Below, one piece after another: positions 40,211 to 47,599 of a stretch of 47,602 nt of DNA. The notes beneath the pieces were generated by a model that did not search any database, was not told the origin of the DNA, and saw only the letters and a list, made by a program, of their open reading frames with translations. Origin of the DNA: a virus. A program made the translations under genes and the position numbers. The first letter of the stretch is position 1; the number at the start of each line of letters is the position of its first letter. The stretch is from positions 1 to 47,602 of the IMG/VR virus record IMGVR_UViG_3300003885_000007. One strand, written 5' to 3'.

Positions 40211-42184
40211 CTATCGAGTAGGTGCCTGTGCTGGCGCTTGTGCCTGCGTGGCTTTTATTGCTAATTGCTTAGACTTCTCTGCTAGTTCTTGTACCTGTGT
40301 TTTATACTGCTCTAGCTGAGTACCCTCTTCTGCCGCCTCTGCATTAGCTAGTGCTAATATTGCGTCAGTCTGTATCTTAATGTCTAGTTGTTCTGTCTTG
40401 ATTATATCTAACTCAAAGTTCTTGTTAGCTAGCTCTAGTTTTAGCATCTCTACCTGCATCCTGTTCTGTTCTTGCTGCATCTTAAATTGTAGCTCAAGAT
40501 CAGGTTGTGGTGGCTGTGGCGGCTTAATAAGCTTGTCTATACTGGGCTGTTCCTGCGCTTCAAGGATTCTACGAGTAGCTTCCATTTCATCTACTATGCC
40601 CGTAGGCATTAGTTCCATAAGGCCCTGAGCTTTTGCTAGCTTAAGCTGTGCTGTGCTGGCGTTCTTGTCTGCTGCTGGAGATATGTTAATAGCTTTTACA
40701 TTGTAGTCTTCTCTCGCTACTTGCATAAAAGTATTCTGATCAGTCGCAGGATCTATAATATTAAAGAACTCTTCTACATCTAAGTACTGGCTATTAAGTG
40801 CGAACAGTATACGTAGTTCTGCTTTTAAGGAACGTAAGCTACGCTTATGGATAGCATTAAATACTTTAGCACCTTGCTCTAGTACAGCCATTGTCGTAGT
40901 AGCTTTCTGGTTCTGCCCGGGGTTTTCACCTACTTGCATGTCTACAGTACTAGCTAGTCGTTGGCCTGACTGCACCATCATTCCAAGCAATTGGAACATA
41001 ACAGAACTAGGGTCTTTAGTCGGTAAAGGAACAATCCCCTTACGTAGATCGTCTCCTGTAGCATTAACTACTTTCCACTCGCCGGGCTTAAACTTCTGAT
41101 TACCCTGCTTAAGGCGTACACCACGAGACAAGAAGCCCGCCTGTCTAATAGACATAGTGCCTGCGTCTAATAGTTGATTAATGCTTGTATCAACAGTGTT
41201 ATTAATAGGGCCTATAAGGTGCCCAAAACCGATGTCATAAAAGCTTCCATCAGGACTAGGTATAAAGCCATACTTAGTAAAATAGTCTTTGCGGGGCACT
41301 CTAAGTACATTGTCTTGATCTGCAACAATCTCTGTAGGCTCATAACAAGCCATGACGCGCAGTACTTCCGATGTTTTGTGATCTACTGTAATGATATAAG
41401 GCTCAGCTAAGCCATCATTATCTAGGTCATAATATGTGTGCTGCTCTAAGCAGTCTCGCGTAGTTGCATCATTAAAGGCTGGTGCCGAGGTTCCGTGAAT
41501 TGCGTCCTTTACTGGATCCTCTTCTGAGGTCTCATCCTGAAGCTTTACATCTAAGAAGATGCCGTGTAAGGACATGACCTTAATATCATTCTTAGTCATA
41601 GGAATAACGTGAGTTATCCGGTATGCTTCCTTAAGGCTCTTAGTGTAGTACTCTACTACTAAGTCCTTAGGGTATATAATTTCTGACTTGTTTCTCTGTA
41701 AGATAGGGTCATAGTACGTCTTCTTGAACATACAGCCCAGTACAGGCAGTGCCATTAACAGTGCGTCAAACTCTGCTTCCCACTCTTCCATCTGTTCCAT
41801 GAGCTGATAGCTCATATGACGGGACACTCGTATAGCTGAGTCAGCTTTACGTCCCTCTTTATCCTCTCCAATTACTCGTGCTTTTACTATATCATCCCCA
41901 GACAATAAAGCAGGGTATGCTCTAGCATTAAACTGCATAGCAGCCTCAGTAAGTAAAGGGAACTTTACATTAGCTGCATTAGGCCAAGGGCTAGACTTAT
42001 TCTCTACAACCTGTGCCGCTAGTTTCATACTAGCGTCTGCCCTAGTTTCCCACTCAGCGCGTGACAGTTTGTCTAGTTTATAGTTATCACAGACGTATTG
42101 ACCTAGCTTAGTTAGCGTATCTTTGTCTAGTTCTTCAGCAATGTTATCCATTGCTGCAAATTCAGTTAATAGTTTTAAGCTCAT
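40211..42184 (-). CDS. Portal protein, 657 aa
   Basis: WPNAANVKFPLLTEAAMQFN near residue 65 and a following large alpha/beta core (ALLMALPVLGCMFKKTYYDP) are typical of podovirus portals. The C-terminal third is a long Gln/Glu/Lys coiled barrel segment ending ATQAQAPAQAPTR. It forms the dodecameric DNA channel. The start overlaps the terminase stop by one base. Confidence 0.85.
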   Translation of the reverse strand: MSLKLLTEFAAMDNIAEELDKDTLTKLGQYVCDNYKLDKLSRAEWETRADASMKLAAQVVENKSSPWPNAANVKFPLLTEAAMQFNARAYPALLSGDDIVKARVIGEDKEGRKADSAIRVSRHMSYQLMEQMEEWEAEFDALLMALPVLGCMFKKTYYDPILQRNKSEIIYPKDLVVEYYTKSLKEAYRITHVIPMTKNDIKVMSLHGIFLDVKLQDETSEEDPVKDAIHGTSAPAFNDATTRDCLEQHTYYDLDNDGLAEPYIITVDHKTSEVLRVMACYEPTEIVADQDNVLRVPRKDYFTKYGFIPSPDGSFYDIGFGHLIGPINNTVDTSINQLLDAGTMSIRQAGFLSRGVRLKQGNQKFKPGEWKVVNATGDDLRKGIVPLPTKDPSSVMFQLLGMMVQSGQRLASTVDMQVGENPGQNQKATTTMAVLEQGAKVFNAIHKRSLRSLKAELRILFALNSQYLDVEEFFNIIDPATDQNTFMQVAREDYNVKAINISPAADKNASTAQLKLAKAQGLMELMPTGIVDEMEATRRILEAQEQPSIDKLIKPPQPPQPDLELQFKMQQEQNRMQVEMLKLELANKNFELDIIKTEQLDIKIQTDAILALANAEAAEEGTQLEQYKTQVQELAEKSKQLAIKATQAQAPAQAPTR

Positions 42185-43626
42185 TAGTATCCAGTGTTTG
42201 TATTAACGCCTACGTGGTCGTCCCATGCATCGGCGTATTCTTCTTCCCAGTCCTCATTTGCCTGCTCTTCTGGCGTATTAGCTGAGTGTAACTGGTCTAA
42301 TGTTAGTCCTATCCATGCAAGGGCATCCACGATATCATCATGCACGTCCTTAGGAAAGCGTAATAATTCTTGTTCCATATCAGGGTACCATTCAGCCTCT
42401 GTATCAAACTGAACTCCCTTAGCTTTCATACGAGCACTGATACTGCGTGCCCTTCTCATCTTGTCTGTATCCGGTGTACGAGGATTAAGGTTTATAAATA
42501 CATTCCTTCTGTGCATCTCTGCATTAAGGAAAGGGCCTATAGCCTTCTCAATACTCCCTGCCTCCGTTGTAAACATCTCTGGTGAATACGCTATTTGTAC
42601 AGCAAGCATCTCTTCTACAATTTCTAAAGAGTCCCATCGTCCGCGACGCATATCAACTATCTTAACCATGCCAGAAGAAGATACTCCAGCAATTACAATT
42701 ACTGTGTAGTCTGCTCTCTCTTTCTGAGATATAGCAAAATCTATAGCCGCATAGTAATTCAGGGCTTCTTCTTTATTCTCTATAGGTGTGAGGTGTTCTC
42801 GCTTAAAATAAGCAGTACTCTCATCTATTGGGTAGTTCAGATACTCCTGTGAATATCCCTCAGGAAAACCCTGATTAACATACCCTTTCCTGATCGTCTG
42901 AAGCTTTTCTTTACTAAACTTCTCGGGCCATAAAATCTCGCTAAAGTCTTCGTTATGTGCGCGATAACGTGCAGATTCCCATGTGTTGTCATTTAATAGC
43001 CTCTCTAATAAAGAGTCCATATGTAGTATAGTTCCAACGAAACGGACTATACCTGTATCGGACAGCATAGGAAGTACCGAACCAAAGAACCAATTACGGA
43101 ACTTCTCTCGGGTCTCCTTGTTTAGTACGATCTCTTCATTCTCTAGATCGTCACATATAACAAAGTCTGGGCGTTTGTTACGCCATTTAATGCCCCGCAC
43201 TTTCTGGCCAGATCCTTTAGCCATAATACGAAATAAACTGCCGTCAGTGAATCTCACTATAACGTCAGTGTTAGTGTCTTTTAAGAAGCAGTCAATACCG
43301 AACAGCTCTCTTAGTTTCTGGTTCTCTAGTATCTCATCCTTTATGTCACTAAGGAATAGAGATGCCTGTAACTCCGTGTCTGAGATAATGATCCCAAAGG
43401 ATCTCTCTCTGAATAGCACTAATGCTAAAGTAAATGCATGAGTTACTGATGTGCTCTTAGCATGTCCTCGCGGAGCGCCTATAGCTACCTTATCGTTAGG
43501 TGAGCAGCATATCTCCCATAACTCTTTGTGGAAGTCTGGGGTTGGTTGTGGGTTATCAAAGTTACTTTTAAGTAGTGACTCTGTAAACCCATAAACTGAC
43601 TCAGCTGTTATCTTTAGAGGTTTCAA
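42184..43626 (-). CDS. Terminase large subunit (TerL)
   Basis: 480 aa. The ATPase has Walker A GAPRGHAKST near residue 49 and Walker B FVICDDLEN, followed by WFFGSVLPML and FVGTILHMDSLLERL. The nuclease domain has YAAIDFAISQKERADY with metal-binding Asp residues and DDIVDALAWI near the end. It packages DNA through the portal. The start overlaps the upstream gene by 26 bases. Confidence 0.9.
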   Translation of the reverse strand: MKPLKITAESVYGFTESLLKSNFDNPQPTPDFHKELWEICCSPNDKVAIGAPRGHAKSTSVTHAFTLALVLFRERSFGIIISDTELQASLFLSDIKDEILENQKLRELFGIDCFLKDTNTDVIVRFTDGSLFRIMAKGSGQKVRGIKWRNKRPDFVICDDLENEEIVLNKETREKFRNWFFGSVLPMLSDTGIVRFVGTILHMDSLLERLLNDNTWESARYRAHNEDFSEILWPEKFSKEKLQTIRKGYVNQGFPEGYSQEYLNYPIDESTAYFKREHLTPIENKEEALNYYAAIDFAISQKERADYTVIVIAGVSSSGMVKIVDMRRGRWDSLEIVEEMLAVQIAYSPEMFTTEAGSIEKAIGPFLNAEMHRRNVFINLNPRTPDTDKMRRARSISARMKAKGVQFDTEAEWYPDMEQELLRFPKDVHDDIVDALAWIGLTLDQLHSANTPEEQANEDWEEEYADAWDDHVGVNTNTGY

Positions 43627-44593
43627 TTACTCCCTCCACTGTCTTCGCCGCAGCGAAGCGCTCAAATTCTTGTCTTAAGGATGTTAAGTGTTCTTTTACT
43701 GAAACAGATTCAGATCTAGACGTAGGGTCTCCTCTCAGAAGGTTCCTGTTACCAATAGCCTTGTCCATGATAATTGCTGCTTCTTTGGCCTGTACCGGCA
43801 CACGAACCAGTTTATCTAGCTTTGGATTGTACTTCCAGTCACCATTCTCTAGCCGCTCCTTAATGGAGGTTGTTGTATCACTGATCAGAGTGGTTAGTTC
43901 ATGGTCTAGTTCTTCGCCACGCTCTTTCTGTATAGCTGCGGTTAACGCAGGCCACCAGTCAGCGCGTTGCTTCCAGCTTGCTACCAGTCCTTTTTTGAGG
44001 TCTAGTATTCTTTCAGTCTTGCTGAGATTGCCGGTTAATAACCATGTAATAACTGCATGTAACTTTATCTCAGGACTGTATTTAGTGTCATACAGGCCGG
44101 TAATGCTAGTTAAGTCTATTCCTTGCATACGGTCAGCCAGAGCTAGTACCTTCAAGGTATCTGTCTCTTCTCCCGTACTGAGAGCTCCCGCTCCTCTGGG
44201 ATTATGGTAAGTAGCTACCTGATTGTTATCACCTTTTGTGACCATTAAACCTTCCTGTTTAGCTCTACGCTTAATATTCTTATGTACCCCCTGAGGGTAC
44301 TGCCCGGGATCTACTCCCATCAGGGGCGACTTATCTGCCCACTGGTTCACGTCTTCTAGAGTGTATCCTCTATCCACAGCCCTGAACCACTCATCGTAGT
44401 TTAGTCCTCCATGCCTTAGCATGAAGTCTGTGTCTATCTGCCTGATAGTTACGCTTTGTTTCTTTCCTGCTAGTTTATACCGAGTAGCTCGCTCTTTTCT
44501 AAGCTTAGCTGATCCAGTAAATGCCTCTCCTTTGGCTGCCCTCTTCCTGCGGATCACCTCCTTTCTTTCAGCTAGTTGCTGTTTTAAAGTCAT
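43601..44593 (-). CDS. Probable terminase small subunit, 330 aa
   Basis: Its place directly before TerL with an overlap suggests the DNA-recognition subunit. AVITWLLTGNLSKTERILDL then SWKQRADWWPAL looks like a helix-turn-helix. The N-terminus is very basic (RKEVIRRKRAAKG). A segment IKERLENGDWKYN and a coiled end follow. It is longer than most small terminases. AGGAGG precedes the start. Confidence 0.7.
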   Translation of the reverse strand: MTLKQQLAERKEVIRRKRAAKGEAFTGSAKLRKERATRYKLAGKKQSVTIRQIDTDFMLRHGGLNYDEWFRAVDRGYTLEDVNQWADKSPLMGVDPGQYPQGVHKNIKRRAKQEGLMVTKGDNNQVATYHNPRGAGALSTGEETDTLKVLALADRMQGIDLTSITGLYDTKYSPEIKLHAVITWLLTGNLSKTERILDLKKGLVASWKQRADWWPALTAAIQKERGEELDHELTTLISDTTTSIKERLENGDWKYNPKLDKLVRVPVQAKEAAIIMDKAIGNRNLLRGDPTSRSESVSVKEHLTSLRQEFERFAAAKTVEGVIETSKDNS

Positions 44594-44608
44594 GTGTACC
44601 TCTTTGAT

Positions 44609-44681
44609 TGGAGCGGGTATAGGGAGTCAAACCCTAGCACTACGGCTTGGAAGGCCGAGGATACATCCTGTATGTACCCGC
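44609..44681 (-). tRNA. tRNA-Gly (anticodon TCC), somewhat degenerate
   Basis: 73 bases with encoded CCA. The acceptor GCGGGTA/TACCCGC pairs fully, the discriminator is T as expected for Gly, and the anticodon loop is CTTCCAA. The T stem TAGGG/CCCTA is intact, but the T loop reads TTTGACT instead of TTCGANT. The D loop is very short, and the outer pair of the anticodon stem (27-43) is T-T. It reads GGA/GGG codons, not the GGT codons of the glycine repeat genes. Confidence 0.8.
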
Positions 44682-44816
44682 AAGTGCCCTGTCCTTGGGC
44701 TAATGAGCATCCATGAGTTCCGACACTACACGAAGACGCTCGGGCCACACTGCCTCCATCCGAGACAGGGGTATCTGATACGTTCAGATAAAACGGCCTG
44801 CAAGCAGGGCTTTGTA
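44682..44816 (-). other. Inter-tRNA spacer with hairpins
   Basis: 135 bases between the two tRNAs. It holds TATCTGA/TCAGATA (7 bp) and a CCCTG...CAGGG pairing over most of its length, but no TTCGA-type T loop and no CCA end. I cannot call a tRNA here; it may be a processing spacer or a further small RNA. Confidence 0.35.
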
Positions 44817-44893
44817 TGGTCAGGACGGTGAGAATCGAACTCACGACATCTGGGCGCCAAAGCCAGCACTCTACCAAACTGAGTTACGCCCTG
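44817..44893 (-). tRNA. tRNA-Pro (anticodon TGG)
   Basis: 77 bases with encoded CCA. Acceptor CAGGGCG/CGTCCTG, D arm ACTC/GAGT, T arm GTGAG/CTCAC with loop TTCGATT. C1-G72 and A73 are tRNA-Pro identity features. The anticodon loop is TTTGGCG, with an unusual C at position 37, and there is a C-C mismatch at 31-39. Confidence 0.85.
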
Positions 44894-44911
44894 TTAATGG
44901 GCGCGGGTAAA

Positions 44912-45061
44912 TTAGAAGTCAACACGTTTTCCTTTGTTTCCAGTGAGAGTGGTGCTCTTACCTGTAGTGGCTTTCTCTCTAGTTTCTTTTAATACCTTAG
45001 CTACTGTGAGGGCAGTAATGTATCTTTTACGTCTTTTGTACACAGTCTTAGGCTCAGCCAT
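44912..45061 (-). CDS. Small basic protein, 49 aa
   Basis: MAEPKTVYKRRKRYITALTV then KETREKATTGKSTTLTGN. Strongly basic and probably nucleic acid binding. AAGGGA lies upstream and the start overlaps the previous gene by 8 bases. Unrecognised. Confidence 0.55.
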   Translation of the reverse strand: MAEPKTVYKRRKRYITALTVAKVLKETREKATTGKSTTLTGNKGKRVDF

Positions 45062-45209
45062 TAGGTTGTCCCTTAACCTTATACTTCTTCTTAGGAGTAA
45101 ACTTAATCTGACCTATAGGCTTACGCGGCTTATCAGACTTTAGTAATGCCTTTAAGGAGCGATTATGCTCCTTCATCTCACTCTTAGCTGTTTCTTTATG
45201 ATCAGACAT
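45054..45209 (-). CDS. Small basic protein, 51 aa
   Basis: MSDHKETAKSEMKEHNRSLK then KPRKPIGQIKFTPKKKYK. Basic, no membrane segment. The start overlaps the previous stop (TAATG). Unrecognised. Confidence 0.6.
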   Translation of the reverse strand: MSDHKETAKSEMKEHNRSLKALLKSDKPRKPIGQIKFTPKKKYKVKGQPNG

Positions 45210-45454
45210 TATTTCTTCTTCCTGTCTTCAAGCTTAGTTTTATACTTCTGCTTTATCTTAACAACCTTCCCACCAATAAGCTCTGGTATGAATCTAGCAA
45301 TACCGCTCAGGCTATCATCACCTGACTTCTTCTTAGGCTTATCGTAAGCTGTTCCTTTAATCTTACGTCTATGCTTCTTCAGCTGCTCTGGCGTCATATG
45401 CGCCAAGCCAGTAATAGTTCCCATAACGCCTCCCAAGGCGGCAATTAAGTACAC
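45209..45454 (-). CDS. Small protein with hydrophobic start and basic tail, 81 aa
   Basis: N-terminal MYLIAALGGVMGTITGLAHM may be a short membrane or helix-packing segment. The rest is Lys-rich (LKKHRRKIKGTAYDKPKKKS). It overlaps the gene at 45445 by 10 bases. Unrecognised. Confidence 0.6.
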   Translation of the reverse strand: MYLIAALGGVMGTITGLAHMTPEQLKKHRRKIKGTAYDKPKKKSGDDSLSGIARFIPELIGGKVVKIKQKYKTKLEDRKKK

Positions 45455-45651
45455 ATACCCTTAAGGGCATTATCCAGAGGTATTGTGCTTATAGTAGCAT
45501 CCTCAGATCCGTACTTCTTGTATAAGTTAATTCTTGTTTGATCAGTGTCTATGTATAAGTATATATGAGTAGGCTGTTCTGCTACCTGCTCAGTTACTAA
45601 GATACTATTAGGCACTCCACAGAGTGTCAGTAATATAATTATAATATTCAT
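45445..45651 (-). CDS. Exported small protein, 68 aa, first gene of the late operon
   Basis: MNIIIILLTLCGVPNS is a short signal-like segment; a lipobox is not convincing. The mature part has HIYLYIDTDQTRINLYKKYG. Unrecognised. Its Shine-Dalgarno lies in the loop of a hairpin directly before the start. Confidence 0.6.
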   Translation of the reverse strand: MNIIIILLTLCGVPNSILVTEQVAEQPTHIYLYIDTDQTRINLYKKYGSEDATISTIPLDNALKGMCT

Positions 45652-45667
45652 GCGCCTCCTAGGGCGC
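45652..45667 (-). promoter_or_regulatory. Hairpin enclosing the Shine-Dalgarno of the first late gene
   Basis: On the minus strand GCGCC pairs with GGCGC around CTAGGA, and the start codon follows directly. The AGGAGG site is partly in the loop and partly in the stem, so folding should lower translation. Confidence 0.5.
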
Positions 45668-45741
45668 TTATATACTAATATACTAATACAGTTTAAATAG
45701 AATAGTACTGTACTTAAATCTAATATATAAGCTTATTATAG

Positions 45742-45812
45742 TGGAATCTAGGGATTCCAGATTAGTAGTTACCAGAGTAACGGTTTAATACTGATAAGGA
45801 TTAAAACTAATC
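45742..45812 (-). promoter_or_regulatory. Twin-hairpin 5' leader B
   Basis: Hairpin 1 spans 45812-45760, with outer arms GATTAGT/ACTAATC and extra inner stems (GTTAC/GTAAC). Hairpin 2 is TGGAATC-CCTA-GATTCCA (45759-45742). It matches leader A at 10518; stem 2 differs at two pairs that change on both sides. Confidence 0.65.
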
Positions 45813-45820
45813 TTTTATAT

Positions 45821-45850
45821 ATTAGACAACTCAAACACAGTAAAGTTCAA
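45821..45850 (-). promoter_or_regulatory. Operon promoter B (TTGAAC-N18-TCTAAT)
   Basis: TTGAAC at 45850-45845 and TCTAAT at 45826-45821, the same boxes and spacing as promoter A. It should drive the minus-strand late operon from near 45813. Confidence 0.7.
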
Positions 45851-45896
45851 TGTATTTACAGACTATTTTACATGTATTTTACTATATCGTTATAAA

Positions 45897-46200
45897 TCAA
45901 TAGCTTAGGCCAAAGTACGAAATCGTTAAATTTCCCCCAATTTTGTGCTGCCGTATTACAGCACTTTTTCTTTTTCCCGAATTTCCCCCACCCCCGATTG
46001 AATGCGAACGCAAATGAGAATGATTCGTGTTACTACTACGGCTACGATTAGTGTTACTGCTATTGTTAGTGTACTGATTATTGTTTGTGTTAGTGTTATT
46101 AGAACTGTTAGCAGTCACAATCCACGGGGGTATAAGGGGGATTAATGGGGTATTAACTCAGCTAGTTCTAGGGGGGGAATATTATTATATTAGTTTAGTA
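45897..46200. other. Low-complexity and G-rich region with a possible minus-strand Asn/Ser/Thr-rich frame
   Basis: On the minus strand a GTG-started frame (46118-45897, 73 aa) reads TANSSNNTNTNNNQYTNNSS and then His/Arg/Gly-rich sequence. It has no Shine-Dalgarno and I doubt it is a gene. The same strand carries runs GGGGG, GGGGG, GGG and GGGGG within about 80 bases. Plus-strand G runs follow at 46125-46180. Meaning unknown; it lies between two divergent transcription units and could be part of an origin. Confidence 0.4.
45945..45974 (+). terminator. Rho-independent terminator, plus strand
   Basis: GTGCTG and CAGCAC flank CCGTATTA and are followed by TTTTTCTTTTT. No plus-strand gene lies upstream, so it may stop antisense transcription or end a small RNA. 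Confidence 0.6.
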
Positions 46201-46210
46201 GTATGTACTA
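46199..46210. promoter_or_regulatory. TAGTATATACTA-like palindrome (one mismatch)
   Basis: TAGTATGTACTA, 11 of 12 bases. Lies in the intergenic region upstream of the early gene at 46617. Confidence 0.45.
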
Positions 46211-46455
46211 ACTAAGTGATCCCGTTAGTACCTTATTAGTAATCAGTAACTTACTTATATAGCCGTTAGTATATACTATCAGTATTAATCTATCAAAAGT
46301 GTAAGGTTTACCCGATAGTTGTCGATATTCTTTACATAGCTAAGTTATTGATTTTATTCATTATCCTGTTTTTAGGTGTCGGTACACTTTACACTTTACA
46401 TGTATATAGCTGTATTAGTCTTTTCTAATCTTTTGTAAGTTATTGTATTCTATAC
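46211..46455. other. AT-rich intergenic region with short repeats, possible origin
   Basis: No gene seen on either strand. It holds a perfect TAGTATATACTA, a tandem ACACTTT (46384-46397) and its inverted counterpart AAGTGTAA (46297-46304) facing TTACACTT (46389-46396). AT-rich sequence with iteron-like repeats between divergent units fits a replication origin, but no further evidence is available. Confidence 0.35.
46267..46278. promoter_or_regulatory. TAGTATATACTA palindrome
   Basis: Perfect copy in the large intergenic region, not next to a start codon. This speaks for a DNA-level (operator) role for at least some copies. Confidence 0.65.
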
Positions 46456-46459
46456 ACTA

Positions 46460-46488
46460 TTGATACTTGGCACCGATAGTGCAATAAT
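46460..46488 (+). promoter_or_regulatory. Sigma70-type promoter
   Basis: TTGATA at 46460-46465 and AATAAT at 46483-46488, 17-base spacer. It drives the gene at 46617 with a leader of about 120 bases that contains a TAGTATATACTA copy. Confidence 0.65.
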
Positions 46489-46565
46489 ATACTTGTCCCT
46501 GAGACATGTTTCTTAACAATTCGGCTGTATCTCTGTGTGGTTCTGAGTGCGTACATTTTAGCTAT

Positions 46566-46577
46566 TAGTATATACTA
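46566..46577. promoter_or_regulatory. TAGTATATACTA palindrome
   Basis: Perfect copy in the leader of the early gene, about 40 bases before the start codon and 78 bases after the promoter -10 box. A roadblock-type operator or an RNA control site is possible. Confidence 0.65.
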
Positions 46578-46616
46578 GTAGGGTGTATTCACTTTCAACC
46601 ATATAGGTATAAAATT

Positions 46617-47312
46617 ATGACAACTCCAATTACTGATACTATTAAAACCCATTCTTTTACTTTCTTAAAGAAAGAATTCACGGGCCTTGATCTAGCCACA
46701 GAAGCAGGCAAGCTACAAACAAAAGAAAATACCTTATCAGACTCAAAGGATGTTTTCGGGCAGAAGTTCATGCTGTTTGCTCAGACTTGTAAAACTAGTC
46801 AAGAGTTTCTTGATCTGTGTGGCTCTATTGAGGCACGTAAGTCATGGACTAGTAAGCAAAACCCAGAAGGCACTAAAAAGGCCCCCGATGTTTGGGCGCA
46901 GTATAAGTCTAATGTTAAGTGCTTATGGGATAATTTTGATGTTAGTCCTAAAGGCATTACGACTGTATCAGAACTTAATAAAACACTAAACAAGAAGCGG
47001 GTAGCTAAAAAAGAGCAAACAGATAAAGAAGAAGCAGTAAAGGTGTCTAGCGAGGCTTTAAGCAATGTTATTAACCATGATAGTAAGCTAGGTGCGGCTA
47101 TGGGAGCTATCACAGAGTGTTTTGATTCAATCTCAGCTGATTTACAGGGAGAACTTTTGGAAGAGCTAAAAACATTAGTTACTTACTTCACAGACCAAGC
47201 TAGTACAGACAGTACAGAAGATACAGACAGCGCAGATATTGATGCAGACCTAGCTGCCATTGAGGCAGATATCGAAGCAGGCGAAGTAGTACAACAAGTA
47301 GTTAATGGTTAA
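46617..47312 (+). CDS. Hypothetical early protein with acidic tail, 231 aa
   Basis: A lone gene with its own promoter and terminator. The N-terminal two thirds are mixed and basic (KKAPDVWAQYKSNVKCLWDN, then LNKTLNKKRVAKKEQTDKEE). The C-terminal 50 residues are very acidic (TDSTEDTDSADIDADLAAIE). I recognise no domain. An early regulator, a DNA mimic or an ssDNA-binding partner are options. Its place next to the palindromes makes it a candidate for their binding protein, without direct evidence. Confidence 0.7.
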   Translation: MTTPITDTIKTHSFTFLKKEFTGLDLATEAGKLQTKENTLSDSKDVFGQKFMLFAQTCKTSQEFLDLCGSIEARKSWTSKQNPEGTKKAPDVWAQYKSNVKCLWDNFDVSPKGITTVSELNKTLNKKRVAKKEQTDKEEAVKVSSEALSNVINHDSKLGAAMGAITECFDSISADLQGELLEELKTLVTYFTDQASTDSTEDTDSADIDADLAAIEADIEAGEVVQQVVNG

Positions 47313-47316
47313 ACAA

Positions 47317-47339
47317 GAGGGGCGCGAGCCCCTCCTTTT
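47317..47339 (+). terminator. Rho-independent terminator
   Basis: GAGGGGC-GCGA-GCCCCTC followed by CTTTTA, directly after the early gene at 46617. Confidence 0.85.
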
Positions 47340-47402
47340 ACTAATGTTTATTTCATAAGAATAAGCATCAATAAGGGGTATATTACAGTATTATTCACAC
47401 TA

Positions 47403-47431
47403 TTGCTTTTTACCTTAAAGTATGCGATAAT
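47403..47431 (+). promoter_or_regulatory. Sigma70-type promoter
   Basis: TTGCTT at 47403-47408 and GATAAT at 47426-47431 with a 17-base spacer. TGCGATAAT is shared with the promoter at 195. It should drive repeat module 4 across the window junction. Confidence 0.6.
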
Positions 47432-47495
47432 ATGTATTCAAATCAAGCTATGTCTAGGTTTTATGGATATAGAGGTAATCAGGGGTAATTAGCGG

Positions 47496-47507
47496 TAGTA
47501 TATACTA
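47496..47507. promoter_or_regulatory. TAGTATATACTA palindrome
   Basis: Perfect copy before the start of the short repeat gene at 47522, embedded in the same flanks (GTAGTATATACTAATAGG) as the copy at 349. Confidence 0.7.
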
Positions 47508-47521
47508 ATAGGTAAAGGTAA

Positions 47522-47599
47522 ATGGAAACTAATTATGTAAATAACCGTAACGGTAACGGTAACGGTGACGGTAGCGGCTACGGTTACGGCTATAGTTAA
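47522..47599 (+). CDS. Short glycine repeat peptide (repeat module 4), 25 aa
   Basis: METNYVNNRNGNGNGDGSGY followed by GYGYS, ending at a double stop on the last bases of the window. AAGG precedes the start. It is the shortest of the four repeat genes and has only about seven Gly-X units, so the array is either nascent or contracted. A Val-Thr frame has no start here, which supports the Gly frame as the coding one in the whole family. Confidence 0.55.
   Translation: METNYVNNRNGNGNGDGSGYGYGYS
47543..47593 (+). repeat. GGTNNC hexamer array R4 (short)
   Basis: About eight units (AACGGT, GACGGT, AGCGGC, TACGGT), the same unit family as R1-R3. Confidence 0.75.

Noticed and set aside
44609-44681. 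tRNA-Gly supplied to translate the glycine repeat genes
   Set aside because: Its TCC anticodon reads GGA/GGG, while the repeats use GGT almost exclusively, so it would not help them.
44590-44877. Minus-strand 95-aa frame
   Set aside because: It runs through tRNA-Gly and most of tRNA-Pro and their spacer, so it is chance coding.
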